From: Listeria monocytogenes ATCC 19117
Lineage (GTDB): Bacteria > Bacillota > Bacilli > Lactobacillales > Listeriaceae
Direction: 5' to 3'
Length of the DNA stretch: 64,000 nucleotides
Assembly: GCF_000307025.1 (NCBI RefSeq)
Contig: NC_018584.1
Span: 2,356,001 to 2,420,000, forward strand
Each line of letters begins with the position of its first letter. Position 1 is the stretch's first letter. The notes below the pieces were generated by a model. That model did not search any database and was not told where the DNA came from. It saw only the letters and a list, made by a program, of their open reading frames with translations. A program made the position numbers and the translations under genes. Of this stretch, positions 1 to 8,231 are shown one piece after another.

Positions 1-1080
1 TGCCAGCTATTTTATAAGATGCTTGAAAAAATTGAAAACGAACTTGTTGATAAAGTTAGCTTTCCTACCAATTTTGATGTTTTACAACAAGAAGTTGATA
101 GCACGAAAAACCAATATGAAAAAATTGTTCATTCATTGCAGCTTACTAAAAATAGATTAATTAATCAACGAAATGATAATTATGAGGTTAAGCAAGAACT
201 AGCCAATTTAAGGAAGATAATTAGAAAAAATGATAAAGACAAAAAGACGATAAACAGTCATACTTGTCCCAAGTGTCACTCCATTATTACTGATAATCTT
301 GAATTGAAAATCAATACTTTAAACAATGAAGAGGACTTTTTGTTCTTAGCTAACGAACTTGAAAAAGAATCTTTGAAAGTAGAGGCTAATATCTATAAAG
401 AAGAAAAAAAATATCAGCAATTATTAGATACTCTAAAAAGATATGAAGATAAATTAGCATTAAGTTCAAAAGAAATTAGTAATGTTTTGAAGCATAAAGG
501 ATTAATGGAAGTCAGAGATAAGCTGATTATGGATATTGGGAACAGTCAGGTCAATTTGAAACAGGCTCAGGAATCGTTAAAAGAACAGAGAAAAATTTTG
601 AAAGAATATTTAGAATTGAAAAAGCAAATAAATGAAACTTATTATGAATTAATGTTGAATGATAAAATTCATTTTAACTTAGAAGAACTGGACTCTGATA
701 AATTTAAAAAAATTGATTCTAATATAAGCGCAGGCGGAAGTAATAAACCAATAAATACTATTGTCTGGTATTTTAATCTTTTGAAAGTGAAAAATAAATT
801 TAATCCGGATGCTATACGTTTACCAATTGTTTTAGATAGCCCTGCAAATGCAGAACTTGATAGAGATAGTAAACATACCTTGTTAAAGTATATATTTGAA
901 GAATCAGATAAAGATAGTCAATTAATAGTTTCTACTATAGGATTTTCAACTTCTGACTTTAAAGAAGAACATTTTGATAATGTTATCGAACTTTCAAATT
1001 CTAAATATGAGTTATTGAATACAGAAGATTATGAGCTTTATAAAGAACTGTGTAAGGATTTAGTTTTAATAAACGAATAG
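1..1080 (+). CDS. Rad50/SbcC-like coiled-coil ATPase, 3' part only
   Basis: The frame is open to the first base of the window, so the gene starts further left and only the last 359 or so codons are seen. The visible part is a charged coiled coil broken by a single CPKC zinc-hook motif (bases about 268-279), then a C-terminal ATPase lobe: a signature-like SAGGS, a Walker B strand LPIVLDSPAN and a closing strand LIVSTIGF where an H-loop would sit. This order is that of Rad50/SbcC/SMC-type ATPases, whose N-terminal lobe carries Walker A. Base composition is very AT-rich and lysine codons dominate, unlike the flanking core genes. It abuts a truncated yheB-like gene, so it probably belongs to an inserted accessory island. 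A phage-defence role is possible, but nothing visible proves it. The exact family is not recognised. Confidence 0.75.
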   Translation, partial: CQLFYKMLEKIENELVDKVSFPTNFDVLQQEVDSTKNQYEKIVHSLQLTKNRLINQRNDNYEVKQELANLRKIIRKNDKDKKTINSHTCPKCHSIITDNLELKINTLNNEEDFLFLANELEKESLKVEANIYKEEKKYQQLLDTLKRYEDKLALSSKEISNVLKHKGLMEVRDKLIMDIGNSQVNLKQAQESLKEQRKILKEYLELKKQINETYYELMLNDKIHFNLEELDSDKFKKIDSNISAGGSNKPINTIVWYFNLLKVKNKFNPDAIRLPIVLDSPANAELDRDSKHTLLKYIFEESDKDSQLIVSTIGFSTSDFKEEHFDNVIELSNSKYELLNTEDYELYKELCKDLVLINE

Positions 1081-1115
1081 TGATTAATTAGTCTTGCTGA
1101 ATGATCAGAAACAAG

Positions 1116-1154
1116 GAAGCCAATATGCTATTTTGAAAATAGAGTATTGGCTTC
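1116..1154. terminator. Inverted repeat after the ATPase gene
   Basis: Arms GAAGCCAATA (1116-1125) and TATTGGCTTC (1145-1154) are perfect, and an inner CTATTTT/AAAATAG pairing extends the stem. It lies 36 bases past the stop of the ATPase gene. No clear T run follows on either strand, so it may be a processing or imperfect termination structure. The rest of 1081-1369 is AT-rich, with no gene seen. Confidence 0.5.
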
Positions 1155-1369
1155 TAGGATTGTCTGTCGATATTAAAATCAGGTTGATTGTTTTAGCATT
1201 TATTCTAGCTCGCAATTTTCTTACTAAAAATTATCCAAAATATCCATATGTTTTCTAGTTAAAACAGTTTGAAACTAAATCAAAACTAACTACAATTGAC
1301 AAAAATTACTGGAATTACGCAGCATCTACTAAAAAAATAGAATACTGTTATACCAACGATTAGAGCTTG

Positions 1370-1732
1370 TCAGAAGCTCTGAGAAAAGCTAACCTTTTGC
1401 TGGAGGAGTTCATTGGGTGTGGTTTCTAATTGCATTTTTTCATGGAACATTTTCGTAATAGTATCTGTTATTTCTTTTTGTAAATTCTCATCTAGCAGAC
1501 GAGCACGAATGGCGTCTTCTGTAAGCAAATGACTCACTACTACTTTTCCGATGTGTTCGGCTAGTTCATCACGTCGTTTAGGGATTAAACCTGGAGTAAA
1601 TGGTAAACGTTTATTAAATAGGTAAATGGCTTTGTAAGGGCGAAAAAGCATTCGTATGGCGATATAATTCGTCATTGCGCCGATAAATCCGCCAATCACA
1701 GCCATTAAAAGTATCGTAAATAACACTGACAT
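1370..1732 (-). pseudogene. yheB-like DUF445 membrane protein, truncated to its N-terminal third
   Basis: The product would be 120 residues: an N-terminal membrane segment, then RPYKAIYLFNKRLPFTPGLI and PKRRDEL, which are characteristic of the DUF445/YheB family. Family members are normally about 375 residues, so roughly two thirds is missing. The family-like sequence ends near the last ten codons, and the AT-rich DNA beyond encodes no continuation in any frame. The AGGAG lies directly against an upstream ATG at 1741, so the second ATG (1732), at proper spacing, is taken as the start. The break lies next to the foreign ATPase gene, which suggests insertion or deletion within this gene. The function of the family is unknown. 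Confidence 0.8.
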
Positions 1733-1782
1733 GTTTTGCATCTCCTAATATTTGTCTAGTAAAAGTGGTTTCATTATACGTG

Positions 1783-1814
1783 AAAAATCCCTAGACAACA
1801 ATTGTTTCTAGGGA
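1783..1814 (-). terminator. Rho-independent terminator of fumC
   Basis: On the minus strand the stem TCCCTAGA/TCTAGGGA with an AT-rich loop is followed by ATTTTT. It starts about 20 bases past the fumC stop. Confidence 0.8.
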
Positions 1815-1835
1815 AGTTCATTCTAAAGTATGAGA

Positions 1836-3203
1836 TTACAAATTAGTCATTTTTAACGGATCAATCCATAAATCAAATTGTTTTTCTGTCACAAAACCGG
1901 TTTTGATTGCCGCTTCTTTTAATGTCGTATTTTCATCAAAAGCCAGCTTGGCAATTTTGGCAGCTTTTTCATAGCCGATATGCGGATTCAATGCTGTCAC
2001 AAGCATTAGGGAGTCATTTACTTTTGTTTCAATAACTTTTTCATTCGCAGTGAGTCCTTCCAAACAATGCAATCGGAACGAACGCATGCTATCTGAAAGC
2101 AGTTTGACAGATTCTAAGAAATTAAAAATGATAACTGGCTTGTAGACATTGAGTTCAAAGTTTCCTTGGCTGGCGGCAACATTAATTGTCACATCATTTC
2201 CCATGACTTGAGCCGCTACCATCGTCATTGCTTCACATTGAGTAGGATTTACTTTTCCTGGCATAATGGAGCTTCCTGGTTCATTAGCTGGGATCGTTAA
2301 CTCCCCTATGCCGCTACGTGGTCCACTTGCTAACAAACGGATATCATTAGCAATTTTCATTAGATCCGAAGCAAGGCTACGAATGGATCCATGAACAAAA
2401 TTAATCGGACTATGACTAGTTAGAGCAAAATACTTATTGGAATCAGAAGTAAAAGGATATCCCGTTTGTTTCATCAATTCTTCGGCAACCTTATCACCAA
2501 AATCACGTGAGGCATTTAAGCCAGTTCCAACTGCCGTCCCACCAATCGCAAGTGGCAAAATTGCTTTCATACTTGTTTCAAGATAGTTTTTATTATTTGT
2601 AAGACATGCTTCCCAGCCACTAATTTCTTGGCCAAGTGTTAATGGGGTTGCGTCTTGCAAATGTGTTCTGCCAATTTTAACGAGATGCATGTATTTATTT
2701 TTCTTCTCTGCCAAAACAGCTTCCATTTTAGTTATTTCAGGTAAAAGTTTTGTTACTAAAGCCCCGTATGCAGCGATATGCATCGCTGTTGGAAATGTGT
2801 CGTTCGAGCTTTGCGACATGTTGACATCATCATTCGGATGAATTTGTCCTTCGCCTAAAGTTAAGTTGGCAACATGTGCGATAACTTCATTGACATTCAT
2901 GTTGCTCTGCGTTCCGCTTCCGGTTTGCCAAACGACTAAAGGAAAATGCTCATCTAGTTCTCCTTGAATGATTTGATCACAAACCTGGCCAATCGCTATC
3001 GCTTTTTCTTCGGATAGTTTTCCTTCTGCTGCGTTTACTTTTGCAGTGGCTTTCTTTAATTGAGCAAAAGCATATATAATTTCTATCGGCATAGGATTAT
3101 CACCAATAGCAAAGTTCCTTTTACTTCGTTCTGTTTGCGCTCCCCAATATTTCGTCGCATCTACAGAAATTTCTCCAAGCGTATCTCGCTCTATTCGTTC
3201 CAT
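1836..3203 (-). CDS. fumC: Class II fumarate hydratase
   Basis: FumC interconverts fumarate and L-malate in the cytosol. The 455-residue length is normal for the iron-independent class II enzyme. The three conserved blocks of the fumarase/aspartase superfamily are visible: [11 protein letters not shown] (96-106), SSNDTFPTA (132-140) with the catalytic-base region GRTHLQDA around H181, and the signature [11 protein letters not shown] (310-320). The start has a GGGGTGG ribosome site. Listeria has an incomplete citric acid cycle, so the enzyme probably serves the branch linking malate, fumarate and aspartate (from general knowledge of the genus). It appears monocistronic, with its own terminator. 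Argininosuccinate lyase and aspartase are excluded by the overall fumarase-type sequence. Confidence 0.96.
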   Translation of the reverse strand: MERIERDTLGEISVDATKYWGAQTERSKRNFAIGDNPMPIEIIYAFAQLKKATAKVNAAEGKLSEEKAIAIGQVCDQIIQGELDEHFPLVVWQTGSGTQSNMNVNEVIAHVANLTLGEGQIHPNDDVNMSQSSNDTFPTAMHIAAYGALVTKLLPEITKMEAVLAEKKNKYMHLVKIGRTHLQDATPLTLGQEISGWEACLTNNKNYLETSMKAILPLAIGGTAVGTGLNASRDFGDKVAEELMKQTGYPFTSDSNKYFALTSHSPINFVHGSIRSLASDLMKIANDIRLLASGPRSGIGELTIPANEPGSSIMPGKVNPTQCEAMTMVAAQVMGNDVTINVAASQGNFELNVYKPVIIFNFLESVKLLSDSMRSFRLHCLEGLTANEKVIETKVNDSLMLVTALNPHIGYEKAAKIAKLAFDENTTLKEAAIKTGFVTEKQFDLWIDPLKMTNL

Positions 3204-3272
3204 GTCGCCACCCCTTTTTATTCTATTTTAGTATAAAGCGGATGTTTTCGCAAAACACATGAAAAATGTTCG

Positions 3273-4067
3273 CTATTCCGTTTTTGGGAGTGGTTTTATT
3301 TTTATCATTAGGATAGTTAGACTTATAAATGCGAAAATCCATAAGATAGTAATACAAAGTGTTGGAATAAAATAATCCATCGTCTTATCAGACATAATTA
3401 GCATTGTTGCATTTTTACTTAGATATGCTGGATTAAACATTTGAATCCAGCCGCCAAAACCACTGATTACCCCTAAAACAATTGCTATAAACACGCTAAT
3501 CATCGCAACAACGGCATTACTATCAAAAACCGCGCTCGCAAAAACAACCAAGCTAATTACGAAAATAAACCAGATGGCGTACACAAAAAATGCCTGCGTT
3601 AAAGAATTGATCGCTAGTTCTCCAAATAAAAAGTACGTATAATAAGCCGCCAACACATAGCCAATTAAAAGTGAACTTAACCCCACCATACATTGCATTA
3701 CCCATTTCGATAAAACATATTCCGCAGCGCTCACTGGTCTTGTCATGATAAACGCTAACATGCCTCTAGTTCGGTCATTTTGAATGCAAGCCATCGCAAC
3801 AACGATGATAATGATAATGCCAATTTGATCAAACTGGGAACCGAGTGTTTGTGCCATCACTTCCTGAGCCGATTGATCCCCCATTAATGCAATTACTTGC
3901 TCCGTTTCCGCTCCCGTGCCAACTGCTTTTAGAATTTCTGGTAAAAAATACATCATTAGTGGTTGAGTGAGGCCAAGAAGTGCGAATACAATCGGAAGCC
4001 AAATAATTTTTAAACTTCGACGTTGTTCCAGCCATTCTCTTGCTAATAAAGCATTAAAATGTGTCAT
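3273..4067 (-). CDS. ABC-2 type transporter permease, YxlG-like
   Basis: A 264-residue integral membrane protein with about six hydrophobic segments. The N-terminal cytoplasmic stretch MTHFNALLAREWLEQRR leads into the first membrane segment, as is usual for ABC-2 permeases. Its ATG overlaps the stop of the ATPase gene upstream by four bases (ATGA), so the two are translationally coupled. The order PLDc_N protein, ATPase, permease matches B. subtilis yxlE-yxlF-yxlG, where the genes belong to the sigma-Y operon. No sigY, yxlC or yxlD homologue is seen here. The substrate is unknown; small exporters of this kind often confer resistance to peptides or membrane-active compounds. Confidence 0.85.
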   Translation of the reverse strand: MTHFNALLAREWLEQRRSLKIIWLPIVFALLGLTQPLMMYFLPEILKAVGTGAETEQVIALMGDQSAQEVMAQTLGSQFDQIGIIIIIVVAMACIQNDRTRGMLAFIMTRPVSAAEYVLSKWVMQCMVGLSSLLIGYVLAAYYTYFLFGELAINSLTQAFFVYAIWFIFVISLVVFASAVFDSNAVVAMISVFIAIVLGVISGFGGWIQMFNPAYLSKNATMLIMSDKTMDYFIPTLCITILWIFAFISLTILMIKIKPLPKTE

Positions 4068-4969
4068 TTGCCCACCTTCTCCATAAAGATTTCCTCTAAG
4101 CTTTGGTGTCTGTTTTCGACACGAATAAATTCACCTTCTATTTGTAATAAAGATTTCAAAATAGCTTCTGACCCAGCTTTTTGGTTAGTTGTGTAAACTT
4201 GATAAACCATTCCAACTCTTTCAATTTTCTCCACATGTTCATTTTGAAGCAGTAACGTTTGCCAAGCTTCACTATCTCCGCTAAATTCGACATCAAACAC
4301 AGGGGAGCTTTCTTCTTCCATAAGTTGGACTACTGTCTTATCTGAGACCAGTTCGCCATTTTTAATGATGGCAATCCGGTCACAAATTTCTTCAGCATCT
4401 TTTAAGATATGTGTGGAAAATAGGATAGTAATCTCTTTTTTTAGTTTGTCTAATAGCAACATCATTTCCCGGCGACCGATGGGATCAAGGGCGGATACTG
4501 GTTCATCTAGTACAAGAAGTTCTGGTCGATGCAAAATAGCTTGAGCAATCCCGAGTCGTTGTCGCATTCCACCTGAATACGTGCTAATTTTTTTATTTGC
4601 ACTCTCTTCTAAGCCTACTAGTATTAATACTTCTTTAATCCGTGTTTTTAAATCTGTTTTTTCCATGTTAGATAGCTTTCCCATAAAATGAAGGCATTCT
4701 GTCGCACTCATCCAACCATAAAATTCAGGATATTGCGGTAAAAAACCAATTTTTTCGCGAACTGATTTTGCATTTTGACCGTCTAAAGTAATTTGTCCTT
4801 CATCCTGCGTTAAGATTTGGACAATCATATTAATCATGGTTGACTTCCCTGCACCATTAGGCCCGATAAGTGCCACGCATTCTTTTTCATTGATTGTGAG
4901 ATCAATTCCTTTAATGACCCACTTGCCATTATATTTTTTCTTTAGTCCTTGAATTTCTAATTTTTTCAT
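4064..4969 (-). CDS. ABC transporter ATP-binding protein, YxlF-like
   Basis: A 301-residue nucleotide-binding subunit. Walker A GPNGAGKST is at 36-44, the signature YSGGMRQRLG at 131-140 and Walker B LLVLDEP at 151-157, followed by the D-loop SALD. The C-terminal 80 residues after the ATPase core are the accessory domain common in ABC-2 exporters of the DRR/CcmA type. It overlaps the next gene by four bases and its start codon overlaps the stop of the small membrane protein gene by one base, so all three are one operon. It powers the YxlG-like permease; the cargo cannot be told from sequence. Confidence 0.92.
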   Translation of the reverse strand: MKKLEIQGLKKKYNGKWVIKGIDLTINEKECVALIGPNGAGKSTMINMIVQILTQDEGQITLDGQNAKSVREKIGFLPQYPEFYGWMSATECLHFMGKLSNMEKTDLKTRIKEVLILVGLEESANKKISTYSGGMRQRLGIAQAILHRPELLVLDEPVSALDPIGRREMMLLLDKLKKEITILFSTHILKDAEEICDRIAIIKNGELVSDKTVVQLMEEESSPVFDVEFSGDSEAWQTLLLQNEHVEKIERVGMVYQVYTTNQKAGSEAILKSLLQIEGEFIRVENRHQSLEEIFMEKVGK

Positions 4970-5175
4970 TAGTTACCTTCCTCTTTTCGGCCAAAAATAA
5001 AGTAGGCAATTGGGCCAAAAATGTTGATAACGATAATAACAACTAGCCAGATAACCGGATTTTTTCGTTCATTCCAGTTTTTTGTTAAGTCAATAATAGC
5101 TGTTAATAATAAAGCTAAATAGAGAAGAATTACGGGTATAATTAATGCGATTTGCGTTTTATCCAATGTACTCAC
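4969..5175 (-). CDS. Small membrane protein with PLDc_N domain, YxlE-like
   Basis: A 68-residue protein with two membrane helices (about 8-28 and 42-62) separated by a short basic loop NWNERKNP, ending in the charged tail FGRKEEGN. The pattern NPVIW...FGPIAYFIFGR is that of the phospholipase D N-terminal membrane domain (PLDc_N), found without any catalytic HKD motif. In B. subtilis, YxlE sits directly before yxlF-yxlG and is reported to act negatively on sigma-Y. Here it is the first gene of the operon and has no sigma factor partner nearby, so its role is more likely tied to the transporter. Function otherwise unknown. Confidence 0.85.
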   Translation of the reverse strand: MSTLDKTQIALIIPVILLYLALLLTAIIDLTKNWNERKNPVIWLVVIIVINIFGPIAYFIFGRKEEGN

Positions 5176-5223
5176 CTCATTCTTTTGTTATACTTATTGT
5201 ATAACAGTTATAATATTAATGCA

Positions 5224-5271
5224 ATACAAAAAAGCACATTTTACTAGAGTTAACATAGTAAAATGTGCTTT
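5224..5271 (-). terminator. Rho-independent terminator of pbpA2
   Basis: Read on the minus strand, a stem of AAAGCACATTTTACTA with its complement closes a 9-base loop and is followed by TTTTTTG. It begins just past the stop of the penicillin-binding protein gene. Confidence 0.9.
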
Positions 5272-5275
5272 GAAT

Positions 5276-7420
5276 TTAATTACCTATCGAGTCGATTAAG
5301 TTTCCAATGCCATCAGAAACTTTTCCACCGAATTCTTTTACTTTATCTGCGCCTTTTTTGATTGTTTCTCCAGCTTCATCGGCTTTTTCTTTCACGCCAC
5401 TCCAAAAGTCGCTACCACTGTTCTTCTCTTTTTCTTCTTCTTCTTTTTTCGCTGCAGTTTCTTGTGCAGCACTCTTCGTACTAAAGTCTGCGGATTTCTG
5501 ATACTGCAAACCACTATTCATTACGTAGTGAGCCAAACTAGAAACACCAGCAGAACTGGTTGTAGTTAGGTAATGCTCTTTGTCAGTTTTATCATATCCC
5601 ATCCAAACGGCTCCGACTAGGTTTGGCGTGTAGCCAACAAACCATTGATCTTTAGTACCGCTTGTATCATCAAATGGAACTTGCGTGGAACCTGTTTTCC
5701 CAGCCATTTCGTGACCGGAAACAGCTGCACTTTGACCAGTTCCTGTATTGATAACATCTAAAAGCATGGAAGTCATTTCATTAGATACTGTTTCTGAAAT
5801 GATTTGTTTAGTTTTAGGAACATTTTCGTAAACTGTATTGCCTGATGGATCGACAATTTTAGTAATAATATGAGATTCCGGTTTGGCACCATTGTTAGCA
5901 AAGGTTGCATACGCTGTTGCCATTTCTACTGGCGAAGCACCTTTACTCATACCACCGAGTGCAAGTCCAAGCGTTCTATCTTTTTCTGGAACTGTAATAC
6001 CAAATTTTTCGACAGATTTTACACCTTTATCAATACCAATTTGATCAAGTAACCAAACGGCAGGGGCATTAATCGAGTTGGCTACAGCTTTATACATTGG
6101 AACTTCTCCACTATAAACGCCGCCAACATTGGTTGGTGTGTAGTTACCTTTGTAGGTTATTTTTTCATCTTTTAGCATTGAATCCACGTCATAACCAGAT
6201 TGAAGCGCCGGTGTGTATACCGCAAGTGGCTTCATTGTGGAACCTGGTTGTGCTTTCATCTGTGTCGCCCGGTTGAAACCACGGAAGACATGTTCTCCGC
6301 GTCCACCAACAAGCGCTCTAATGCCTCCAGTAGCTGGATCCATTAAAACAGCTCCTGATTGAACTAGTGTGCCATCATTTGCATTAGAAGGGAATAACCC
6401 ATCATTGTTGTAAACATTTTCTAAGGAAGTTTGATAATTTTGATCTAATTCCGTATAGATTTTATATCCTTTTTGCATGATTTCATCTTGCGTTATATCT
6501 GCTTCATTTACAGCCTCATTAATAACTGCATCGACGTACCATGGATATTTATTCGCAAGTGGATCTTTTGATTGATCATTTAAAACTATTTTTGTAGCTT
6601 TGTATTTATCGCCTTCTGCTTTTGAAATTGTGCCTGTTTCGACCATTGCATTTAATACCATGTTGCGGCGATTAGTCGCTTTGTCGATATGCTGGTATGG
6701 ATCATACGCACTTGGAGCTTGAAGCAATCCAGCAATTGTCGCAGCTTCTGGTATGTTTAAGTCTGCCGCTGATTTACCAAAATATTTTAAGGAAGCATTT
6801 TCTACTCCCCATTCCCCATTACCAAAGTAAGAACGGTTTAAGTACATTTCCATAATTTCGTCTTTTGAGTAGGTTTTTTCGATTTCACGAGCCATAAATA
6901 TTTCTTTGGCTTTTCGTGTGAAGGTTTGTTCTTGTGTCAGTAGAGCATTTTTGGCGAGTTGCTGTGTAATCGTACTACCGCCACCAGAAATGCCTCCGCT
7001 AGTGACTAAATTAACACCCGCCCGAGCTATCCCTTTCAAGTCAAAACCTTTATGTTCATAAAATTTTCTATCTTCAATGGAAACTACTGCATTTTGTAAG
7101 TTTTTAGATATTTTATCGATGGATACAAATGTTGCATCAGTGGAAGAAAGCTCCCCTGCCTTGTCGCCATCTTTGTCATAAATAATCGTGGCTGACTCTA
7201 AGCCTTTTTTTAGTGCATCTATGTCGGCAGATTTTGCTACTATTACAAGATAAATGATAAAACTTAATAAAAATACAAGTCCAGCTAGTAAAAAAATCTT
7301 TCCGATATGTTTGTTTTTCCAGAAACGTCTAAATTTCTGCCATCCTTTGCTAAGCCATTTTCCTATAAAACCAAAGAATAATTTTAAGTATTTAATTAGT
7401 TGCTGTTTGAATTTGTCCAT
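5276..7420 (-). CDS. pbpA2: Bifunctional class A penicillin-binding protein
   Basis: It polymerises and cross-links peptidoglycan at the outer face of the membrane. The 714 residues hold a basic cytoplasmic N-terminus, one membrane anchor (about 41-62), a GT51 glycosyltransferase domain with catalytic E116 in IEDRKFYEHKG and the motif GGSTITQQLAKN (148-159), then a transpeptidase domain with SxxK at S394-K397 (STMK), SxN at S449-N451 and KTGS at 575-578. The C-terminal 60 residues are low-complexity, charged and Gly/Lys-rich. Listeria has two class A enzymes; from remembered gene order this is the one called PBP4/PbpA2 (lmo2229). The start has an AGGAGAG site. It is transcribed alone, with its own terminator. 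Confidence 0.95.
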   Translation of the reverse strand: MDKFKQQLIKYLKLFFGFIGKWLSKGWQKFRRFWKNKHIGKIFLLAGLVFLLSFIIYLVIVAKSADIDALKKGLESATIIYDKDGDKAGELSSTDATFVSIDKISKNLQNAVVSIEDRKFYEHKGFDLKGIARAGVNLVTSGGISGGGSTITQQLAKNALLTQEQTFTRKAKEIFMAREIEKTYSKDEIMEMYLNRSYFGNGEWGVENASLKYFGKSAADLNIPEAATIAGLLQAPSAYDPYQHIDKATNRRNMVLNAMVETGTISKAEGDKYKATKIVLNDQSKDPLANKYPWYVDAVINEAVNEADITQDEIMQKGYKIYTELDQNYQTSLENVYNNDGLFPSNANDGTLVQSGAVLMDPATGGIRALVGGRGEHVFRGFNRATQMKAQPGSTMKPLAVYTPALQSGYDVDSMLKDEKITYKGNYTPTNVGGVYSGEVPMYKAVANSINAPAVWLLDQIGIDKGVKSVEKFGITVPEKDRTLGLALGGMSKGASPVEMATAYATFANNGAKPESHIITKIVDPSGNTVYENVPKTKQIISETVSNEMTSMLLDVINTGTGQSAAVSGHEMAGKTGSTQVPFDDTSGTKDQWFVGYTPNLVGAVWMGYDKTDKEHYLTTTSSAGVSSLAHYVMNSGLQYQKSADFSTKSAAQETAAKKEEEEKEKNSGSDFWSGVKEKADEAGETIKKGADKVKEFGGKVSDGIGNLIDSIGN

Positions 7421-7598
7421 GTAACTCTCCTATCTTCTACACGGTATTAAATAAACTATACACACAGTTATACACGTATTTTACGTTAAAAAGCAACTTT
7501 ACGCCACCAACTTTAGACCGATTTTTGTAATAATTTTGTAATAATCCATATTTCCTACATATTTATTAACCTCTTTTTTACAATTTCTTCATTTTAAT

Positions 7599-7623
7599 GT
7601 TTCTAGTAATTTAAAAAGGGTAG
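7599..7623 (+). promoter_or_regulatory. Sigma-B type promoter of the phosphatase-like gene
   Basis: GTTT at 7599-7602, a 15-base spacer and GGGTAG at 7618-7623 closely fit the Gram-positive sigma-B consensus (GTTT, 13-17 bases, GGGTAT). Transcription would start near 7632, giving a leader of about 110 bases. From memory, the L. monocytogenes homologue (lmo2230) is a known sigma-B-dependent gene. The remainder of 7421-7598 is AT-rich divergent promoter DNA without a gene. Confidence 0.7.
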
Positions 7624-7635
7624 ATATTACTGTTA

Positions 7636-7694
7636 CCATTACTTGTGTCTTTGGTAATAATTATCACCTATATACTGTGTACAACAAGTAATGG
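7636..7694. repeat. 11-bp perfect inverted repeat in the leader
   Basis: CCATTACTTGT (7636-7646) is exactly complementary to ACAAGTAATGG (7684-7694), 37 bases apart. The repeat lies inside the predicted leader RNA and 48 bases before the start codon. It could form a leader stem or be two half-sites for a regulator. Confidence 0.6.
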
Positions 7695-7742
7695 CAGCAA
7701 GTTTTACATGGGTACATTAATACGCCGGAAAGGAATTGGAAT

Positions 7743-8168
7743 ATGACGCAAAAGCTGATCTACTTTTTATCACAAACGCATATTCGAAGTGCCATTGCTG
7801 AAGCTTGGGCGAAAAGACTTTCACTTAGCAATGTCAAATTCATTAGCGGTTCTTGGCATAAATCTAAATCAACACCGTTTATTGCAGAAGCGTTGAATGA
7901 GTTTGCAATCGAGCCACCTGAAAGTTTGTCTTATTCCCCTAGCTCAGAACTACTGGCAGATGCTGATCTCATTGTAACAATTTATGATTCTGCACATGAA
8001 ACTGCACCAAAATTTCCAGCTAACATACAAGAAAAAATTATTTATTGGGACATTGATGATCCGGAACAAGAAATAGCGTTACCAAAAAAATGGGCGAGTT
8101 ATCAAGAAGTATGTGATAACATTGCCTTATCAGTAAAAAATTTAGAGCATGTATTGATAGAGGCTTAG
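7743..8168 (+). CDS. Low-molecular-weight phosphatase/arsenate-reductase-like protein lacking the catalytic Cys
   Basis: The 141 residues fit the fold of LMW tyrosine phosphatases and ArsC-type arsenate reductases: an N-terminal strand KLIYFL then a P-loop position, and further on DADLIVTIYD and KIIYWDIDDP, which resemble the D-loop region and the ArsC-type WDIxDP motif. The family P-loop is C-x5-R; here it reads SQTHIRS, with Ser10 in place of the nucleophilic Cys and the loop one residue shorter. The redox cysteines of arsenate reductase are also absent. It is therefore unlikely to be an active reductase or phosphatase, and may bind a ligand or a protein partner. Expression is probably controlled by sigma-B (promoter at 7599). 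The start has the site GGAAAGGAATTGGAAT. Confidence 0.85.
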   Translation: MTQKLIYFLSQTHIRSAIAEAWAKRLSLSNVKFISGSWHKSKSTPFIAEALNEFAIEPPESLSYSPSSELLADADLIVTIYDSAHETAPKFPANIQEKIIYWDIDDPEQEIALPKKWASYQEVCDNIALSVKNLEHVLIEA

Positions 8169-8176
8169 ATTTCGTT

Positions 8177-8204
8177 GTCCCGCCATTCGTAGGCGGGACT
8201 TTTA
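8177..8204 (+). terminator. Rho-independent terminator
   Basis: GTCCCGCC (8177-8184) and GGCGGGAC (8192-8199) close a 7-base loop and are followed by TTTTA. It separates the phosphatase-like gene from the cation efflux gene. Confidence 0.85.
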
Positions 8205-8231
8205 TGTTAAAAAGAAAGGAGTACATACATA

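Noticed and set aside
1081-1369. Remains of the missing yheB C-terminal part
   Set aside because: No frame on the minus strand in this stretch gives DUF445-like sequence, and stops are frequent.
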